From Halichondria panicea (Eukaryota > Porifera > Demospongiae > Suberitida > Halichondriidae): a DNA stretch of 64,000 bases. A program made the translations under genes and the position numbers. Positions 57,831 through 64,000 of this stretch are shown here, piece after piece (position 1 is the first letter of the stretch; every line of letters starts with the position of its first letter). The notes beneath the pieces were generated by a model. It was not told the DNA's origin, did no database searches, and was given only the letters and a program-made list of their open reading frames with translations. The stretch is taken from the NCBI RefSeq assembly GCF_963675165.1, contig NC_087389.1, positions 5,006,620 through 5,070,619 of the forward strand. The letters are read 5' to 3'.

Positions 57831-60809
57831 GTGTCAGATAAAGGTAATCAAATCTCAATTTTCTATCCTCTGCTAGGTTGTTGCTGCTTTTATTACATCA
57901 TCTCAGGTCACTTCCGACTACGCTCTTGAAATTACAAACATTTCGTATTTGCTGTAAACAATTCCTAAATTGATCAAAACATGGATAAATTCATTACTAG
58001 CATTCGCTAGAAATACATAGAAAGACTCTTGAATCGTCAAAAGCAATGGCCACCAGTTAGAGGGGACAGGCTCATCAACTTGCAGTTAGTGGAGGCTGAA
58101 AAAGAAGTGCCGGCTTGCCACAACATGGCGCACCTGATAATAAGGTCAAGCGTACTCCAATTCTTCTTGGCGATCTATTCAAAGTCGAAGAAGGCAAGAA
58201 ACCAGTCAAGAAGCTCATCATTGAAGGCAATGCTGGGATTGGTAAAACCACACTGTGTACCGTGCTTGCTGAAGGGTGGGCAGAGGACAAGATCCTGACA
58301 CACTTCAACTGTGTTCTGTTGCTTCCACTGAGAGAGAATCGAGTGTCTTCTGCCACAAGTCTCGCTGAGCTGTTCAAGCTTCTTCATGCCAATGAGAGGA
58401 TTCGCCAATCTGTTGTAGAAGAGTTGGAAGAAAGAGAAGGAAAAAGTGTCCTCATTATAGCTGATGGCTGGGATGAGCTCAGTATAGCCGGACAATCAAT
58501 TAGAAACCTCATTTCTATATGACCTTCTCTTTGGTGATGTTCTTCCTTTTGCTTCTGTTCTCCTCACCTCACGACCTTCTGCTTCAGTTCCTCTTCATGA
58601 CCTTCCCTCTGTAAACCGTTTGGTTGAAGTAACTGGTTTTAATGAGAAGAATATCGAGCAATACATAGCATCAGAGTTTGAGCAATTCCCAGAGAAAGCT
58701 TCTTCTCTTATCGAGCAGCTTGAGAACAACCCACTCATTCAGAGTGTGTGTTCTGTGCCTCTCAATTATGCCATTGTTTGTAACTTGTGGCACACTTTAG
58801 ACCAAGAGCTTCCTCGTACACTAACTGCATGAGCTGTACACTCAAATTGTCCTTAGCATTATCCTTCGTAATGTCAAAAAGAAATTCCCTGATTGTCCAA
58901 TTAGCCTTAATAGATTTGAAGATTCCGAATGATCTACAAGACACATTTTGGTTGACCTGTGAGTTTGCCTACGAGTGCTTATTATTAGATCAGCTGGTTT
59001 TCTCAGAAGCTGAATTGTCCTCTCGCTTATCGGAAGTTGGTGACAAGCTGCAGTGCTTTGGTCTGTTGCAGTCTGCATGATCGCTTCTACCTGTCGATCA
59101 TGGCCTGTCTTTTCACTGCTCACCTGACCATCCAGGAGTTTTTGGCTGCCCTCCATCTTGCTACTCTACCCAATGAGGAGAAATTGAAGGTTGTAGTCTC
59201 ATGCTAAAAGTGGCCGGTTTGACATGGTGTGGAGATTTATGTTTGGTCTTGCTAGTAAACACCATGGTAGTCGTAGCAATAAAGTGACCAGTTTGGATGA
59301 TGGTTTCATGGATCAATGTTTGATGGCTATACAGCTTAAAAAGTTAGCTTTATGTCATGCTGCTTTCGAAGCTTCAGACCCTAGATTCTCAACAAAAATT
59401 TGGAAAATGTACGGAAAAAATCTATTAGACGGTAATTTCAGCACTCCTTTTGACTGTGTAGCTTGTTTCTATGTTCTTCGTCATGCTGCAAAATGTGATG
59501 ATATGGTTATCAGAATATTTTATTGTGCATTCGATGATAAACTGTTGAAAGAACTAACTGACATACTTTCCAGTGCGAATGGTAAACTGCAAGTACAACG
59601 ATTATATCTTGTACAGACTAAGTTTAAGTTGTCTGATAAAGGTATTGCTGATCTATTCAAGAGAGCCTCAGCTTCCTTTACAGCCTTACATGAACTCTCT
59701 TTATGTAACAACAACTTCACTGAAATCATGTCGTCATTCATGCACACATCTTGTATCAGCCTCACAGGACTGGACTTATCCAAAAATCCTCTTGGAGGGT
59801 CTGACATACAGTCATTAGAGACAGCTGTACAGTCTGGTGCTCTTATCAATCTGAGGAGACTGGAGCTATCTAACACCTTAACTGACGATGCTGATGTCAA
59901 TGGAGCTTTACTGACCATCCTCTTACAGTCTATTTCCCTCCACTGTGCTAGACTGGTTGACGTTTACCTCTCTGCTAATAATCTTGGTTTACTTGGATTA
60001 GGTTCAGTTGTGGACCACATTCCATTAGGATTAAATATGATAGATTTATACTCATCTCACCACCTCATTTCACTCTGAGTTTCAGCTCACAGTCATCTGT
60101 GAGATGTTGATTGTCCATCCAAATACTTTAACTCGAATGTACATGAGGGGCTCCAATTTCAATGGAACTGCTGGAACTCTCTTACTGGCAAAATTTCTTC
60201 AGGCGTTTAAATCACTGGAAACACTTAACTGCCTTGATTGTTCTCTCACCTCTGCCGACATCATAATGCTTATCCACCATCTCAAGTCCGCTAATGTGAT
60301 ATGTATGAAATTAAATACGTTGGGTCTCAGCTACAACTCCATTGATGATGGGAGTGATAGCTCTCACTGAGTGTCTACCAGAGCTATTCCCTAGACTGGA
60401 GGGCTTCAGTGTCAGTTACCTGGGGAATGGTGTTAATCTCTATGATAATCCTGTGAGCGAGGAGTTGATACCCATGTGCAATGAACAGTTGGAGGTACTC
60501 ACTCGATATATCTATAGCTATAGTTCATGATTATGTTGCATTTATCAATATACACAGATCATACGAGAATCAAGGAATTCTGCAGTGCTGACTGAGGAGT
60601 GGGAGAGAACATGTTTACCTCCACAAAATGAAGAGGTAAGTAATTCTTGATTCATGCGTAAAAATTATACTCGTCATTTCCTAGATGAATCATATTTTCT
60701 GTTCTCTTTGGGATACGCTACTGTCGGAGATGGTTGACGAGGCTCAAGTAGTGAGTGTGCATGTCATCATTATTTGTATCTTATTATGCAATCTTATCAA
60801 TTATATAGA

Positions 60810-62705
60810 TATCTTCAGCTATTTCCAACGGCATCCTTTCATGGTCAGCTGCTAACAAACCAGCGGAATATACGTTTATGAGGTTGTGGATACAGTGGAC
60901 ACTCCTAGTGATGTCACTGATCTAGACACTCTCATCAATGAACAGAGCTTCTCTCAAGCATCACTAGTAGAGAACCACCCCACAGCTAGTGACAAGGCTA
61001 CTTGTATTACAGGCTCGCAGTCTACACACAGAACACCTCAACATACAACAGGTGATCTATATACATTTAGATCATGTTTGCCATAAATACTGCAATTTGA
61101 TTGGCTAAAGGAAGTGTTCTATCCAACTTAGAAAATCATGTCCTTATTTAGAAAATCATGTACTTACTTAGAAAATCATATACTTCACTTAGAAAATCAT
61201 GTAGCAAGATTAGATGAGAACATTAATCAAATCTGATTGGCTAAATACTCACGGTTGCTATGATCTAAAATGCTTAGACACTGTTTAGGAAGTTTCCACA
61301 TGATTTAGAAGTCCTCAGGCCTAGTAGAACCCTTCGGGATACTACAACCAGCCCTTTGGGCTTCTAAATCATGTAGAAACTTCCTCAACAGTGTCTAACT
61401 ATTATGTATTCTACATGTATATATAATAGTGCAATTGAGCGCATAAACTTCCAAAATGTTGTTTTACGATTAGACAGTAATGTGAATCACTAAGGCCACT
61501 ATTCTACTATGCAGGTCAACTAAGAGGTGGTGGGCCTACATTTTGTATTGATTCAATTTTCATGAATACACTTAACACTTCACTGAACAATGGGATTTTG
61601 CTTCATCAACTGCAACTCAATTTTACAACTTGTTATGCATACCTTACATTCCATTGCAAACCATTCTATGTTCATGAAAATGTCAACCGCAAGTCACTTT
61701 TAGGGGTTTTTCCTATGAATGGATTCTAGTCAATCACTGTACACATACAGACATCAAAACTTCATATATAGCATTATAAGTGGATGAAGAAAAAGTTATG
61801 TTCACAAATTTTGCGCAGATGGTACAGAGAACGAGTTCTGACATAGTTTAGGAGTGGACGTGGCCTAACATTCGTTTGGACCAACCGTTTGTGCCATTTT
61901 TAACGCCTTCCATAAGTTATTTTTTCAGAAATAAGCTTCCTACACTCCTAATAATGTAAGTGATCACTAATGAGCCTTCAATGAAGCTGTTGTAGAATAT
62001 ATATACATATTGGAGTGCAAATACAATTTTGGAAGTTTATGCTGAATTGCACTAATCATGATAGCATGCATAATTGATAGCTAAATATCATAATTATTAT
62101 TACACACAGCCTCCACTGTACTGACTGATGCCGTACCATCTGATGTCACTGAAGAAGGAGATACCTCACAAAATTTCCTCACTTCATATCCACATACCAT
62201 TCACTCAGGTATGTGTGTGGATCAGCTACGTGATTACAGTAAACAATGCATAAAATTCAATAAATTTGTAAGGTACTGTATGGAATTGTCATGTCTATAT
62301 GTCGAAATTTCCGTCCCATTAGTCACACCCCTTTATTCTCCCAGGAGCTGGTGGACCGAGGACTGTGACCATTGAGGAATTGAAGGAGCGTACAAAACTG
62401 ACCGACTCTCAACTTGACACTGAAATTGAAGAGACAGACATGATCATTCTGGCAGATCACTTTGACAATATTGAAACATATTTGAACTAACGGATTCCAA
62501 AAAGCAAGATGTTATTGATGAGAAGATGAGGTACAACACCCAAGCAGCCATGTCCCTGGCCATGAAGCTGTGGAAGAGACGCAACCCTGCAGCTGTTACC
62601 TACAGAGCTCTGGTGGAGATTGTGCTGAGTCTGAGAAAGGTCGATGTCGCTACTAAAGTCTGTGAATTCCTGGCTCGTAAATTAAATGTGAGTGTAGCTA
62701 ATTAA
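60810..62705 (+). pseudogene. Death-domain tail of the NLR pseudogene, shared with gene B
   Basis: Block 60812-61052 matches gene B exon 32020-32275 (EQSFSQASLVENHPTASDKA) with a frame change near 60880. Block 62111-62208 matches 32373-32468. Block 62346-62705 matches 32802-33148 (TIEELKERTKLTDSQLDTEI; later WKRRNPAAVTYRALVEIVL) with a stop after FDNIETYLN. The splice-site-bearing introns are also similar near the exons, so the cassette moved as genomic DNA. Confidence 0.7.
61090..61215. repeat. Short tandem repeat 'cttagaaaatcatgtactta'
   Basis: Four imperfect copies of about 20-22 bp lie in the intron of the NLR tail. A hairpin of about 45-bp arms follows at 61277-61399 ('aggaagtttccacatgattt' and inverse). 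Confidence 0.65.
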
Positions 62706-63153
62706 GCTTGCATGATATAATTCCCTTTATACATTGAATGTGTACATGCATTATTTCCCGTACAGCATCTTCACTCTAACCACGTGCACAAGACGGACAT
62801 GCATGGCTGCATGTAATAAAGTGAACATGATAAATATAATCGTAACACGGACACTGAGAATAATCATAAATTATCAGGTCCAGTCAACTCTGTAGGGGGG
62901 ATTAAGGAACAAATGTAACAGTATATGCATTCAGACTTGCACTATGTATATAATTATAGATGTTTGTATTTTTGACAAAGAATTTTATGAAATGGACAAT
63001 AAACACGCATAATATAGCATGACATAATATAACAAAGAATTTTATGAAATGGACAATAAACACGCATAATATAGCATGACATAATTATATTATGTACGTG
63101 GTAGGCATAATTATACAGTTAAATGTTAATGGGAGTGTTCAGTGTTCAGCTAA
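62706..63153. repeat. Spacer with a 55-bp tandem duplication
   Basis: 'acaaagaattttatgaaatg' with 'gacaataaacacgcataata' occurs twice in a row (about 62976-63085). The spacer lies between convergently transcribed NLR tail and gamma-tubulin complex gene and must hold both 3' ends. Confidence 0.65.
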
Positions 63154-63872
63154 CTAGGTGATGTCACGTGATGTCATGCGGCCTTGATAGAAGCCATTGA
63201 AGTCCAGGCGTGACACCATACCCCCCACAGTTTGACCTCTGAACTCGTAAAGCTTATCCAACAGTCCCACCAGGTCTCGTGTGAAGGCATCGTCCAGACG
63301 TGATATCTTGACCTCAAAGGAACCCATCGGCAGATTCTCTAGCTCACTGTGATGTGTGTGGGCGGAGAATAATATAGATACAAATACGTGGGTATAATAA
63401 ACACACATAAAACATTCCCTCATAACAAGCTCTGTCAGCAGGGTACAGTAAACACATGAAATTTACAAGCTACGTACATGTAGCCCAACATTATAGAGAC
63501 AAATAGAATTATGTACCTTGATAATAACCGACTGCCTAGTTTGTGTGGGTCTGCCCCGCCCTCCAACACCTCCCCACTCAGTAGCCTAGCAACACCCAAG
63601 AGAGACTTTGTTCTTCTCTTTGTTATCTCCAATTGAGTGAGACTCATTTTCCCCTTGTGCTGCTCTTGTGTCATGTCAGCCTCTCGGAGGTAGTCAGTGA
63701 AATGCTCACACACAACCAGCAGTCGACTGATGATCTTTAGTACTTCCTTGTCACTGAGTAGACAGTCGCGTAGACTACGATCCAGGAAATCATTGTGTGC
63801 AGTGAGGACATCATCAATGATGTGTACAGAGCGGAGGTTCTTCTCTAGTAGGACCCAGTTAGGCTCTAGTAC
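63154..63872 (-). CDS. TUBGCP2: Gamma-tubulin complex component 2, last two exons
   Basis: On the minus strand exon 63872-63517 encodes VLEPNWVLLEKNLRSVHIID, DVLTAHNDFLDRSLRDCLLS, DKEVLKIISRLLVVCEHFTD. After a donor (TCAAG/gtacat) the last exon 63346-63154 encodes FEVKISRLDDAFTRDLVGLL and MVSRLDFNGFY, ending TAG. The EPxWxxLEKxLRS...DDVLxxHxxFLDxxLxDCxL pattern and the terminal SRLDFNGFY are those of GCP2, a core gamma-tubulin ring complex protein that nucleates microtubules. Phase 2 at the junction agrees. The acceptor of the first exon follows a (CA)n tract. The 5' exons are beyond the window. Confidence 0.8.
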
Positions 63873-64000
63873 CTGTGTGTGTGGGAGGGGTGTGAGGGTG
63901 TGGGTGTGTGTGGGGGGTGGGGGTAGAAAAGTAAAATTGGACGATCTCAACTAGACACTCTATTATACATGTAGCTCAAGCCTTTTTATTATTAGTTTAG
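63873..64000. other. Intron of GCP2 with (CA)n/(GT)n at the acceptor
   Basis: On the minus strand CACACAC runs to ACACACAG at the exon border. The rest is AT-rich up to the window end. Confidence 0.55.

Larger units (their letters stand above)
58029..62705 (+). pseudogene. NACHT-LRR-Death (NLR) receptor pseudogene
   Basis: Order: WPPVRGDRLINLQLVEAEKE (pre-NACHT), Walker A GNAGIGKTTL at 58226-58255, Walker B region VLIIADGWDEL at 58448-58481, LTSRPSASVPLHDLP (sensor), a NOD-associated helical region (DTFWLTCEFAYECLL), then leucine-rich repeats (LHELSLCNNNFTEI, LTGLDLSKNPLGGSD, LRRLELSNTL, LETLNCLDCSLTSADI, LNTLGLSYNSIDDG). The frame breaks at about 58105, 58505, 58828 (4-nt insertion GCAT), 58920, 59075, 59200 and 60075 and later. 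The tail exons from 60810 copy gene B, including the Death domain, which is itself frameshifted at about 62485. NLRs are cytosolic innate sensors; this copy cannot encode one. Confidence 0.75.

Noticed and set aside
57277..57858. A 193-codon minus-strand gene for a repetitive protein
   Set aside because: It is fully explained by the stop-free 22-bp minisatellite; overlapping frames read the same peptide.

Overview
This window is eukaryotic. Genes are split by many short GT-AG introns, the AT-rich noncoding DNA is full of small inverted-repeat transposons and (CA)n tracts, and there is no operon structure. The gene content (axonemal dynein, gamma-tubulin complex, eIF4E3, NACHT-LRR and Death-domain proteins, a P-loop GTPase family with Death-fold tails) is that of an early-branching animal. 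A demosponge is the best fit, but that is inferred from content and style, not proven.

Layout. 1-11052: copy A of a large gene joining a coiled coil, a ROCO-like P-loop GTPase exon, arrays of tiny phase 1-1 exons and two Death-fold domains; my exon chain stays open for about 1,274 codons. 11292-18603: an ankyrin/coiled-coil/proline-rich gene with internal duplications; its 5' part carries in-frame stops, its 3' part is open. 19038-20330: an inverted-repeat transposon. 20571-21559 (minus): a decayed multi-membrane-span gene. 23080-24571: a decayed axonemal dynein heavy-chain fragment that runs in frame into copy B of the GTPase gene (24436-33148). 33460-35504: an eIF4E3-like gene whose end is shared with the ankyrin gene, followed by a broken BMS1 piece. 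36600-57900: a transposon-rich zone with several elements bounded by 9-bp target-site duplications (two carry pieces of a RecQ helicase gene or of a LINE reverse transcriptase), a fold-back minisatellite element, a secreted metalloprotease-like gene (51076-52495) and a 22-bp minisatellite. 58029-62705: a frameshifted NACHT-LRR pseudogene ending in the same Death-domain tail as gene B. 63154-63872 (minus): the 3' end of a gamma-tubulin complex component 2 gene.

How it fits together. The two GTPase/Death genes are a tandem segmental duplication about 22.8 kb apart. The Death-domain tail exons appear in both the GTPase gene and the NLR, so this looks like an innate-immunity-type cluster that evolves by exon duplication and domain exchange. 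The most unusual signals are the arrays of 45-75-nt symmetric exons that build variable linkers between GTPase and Death domains, the dynein-coiled-coil chimeric exon, (CA)n tracts abutting many 3' splice sites, and MULE-like elements carrying gene fragments. All exon boundaries are read by eye from splice consensus and phase; no transcript or database evidence was available.
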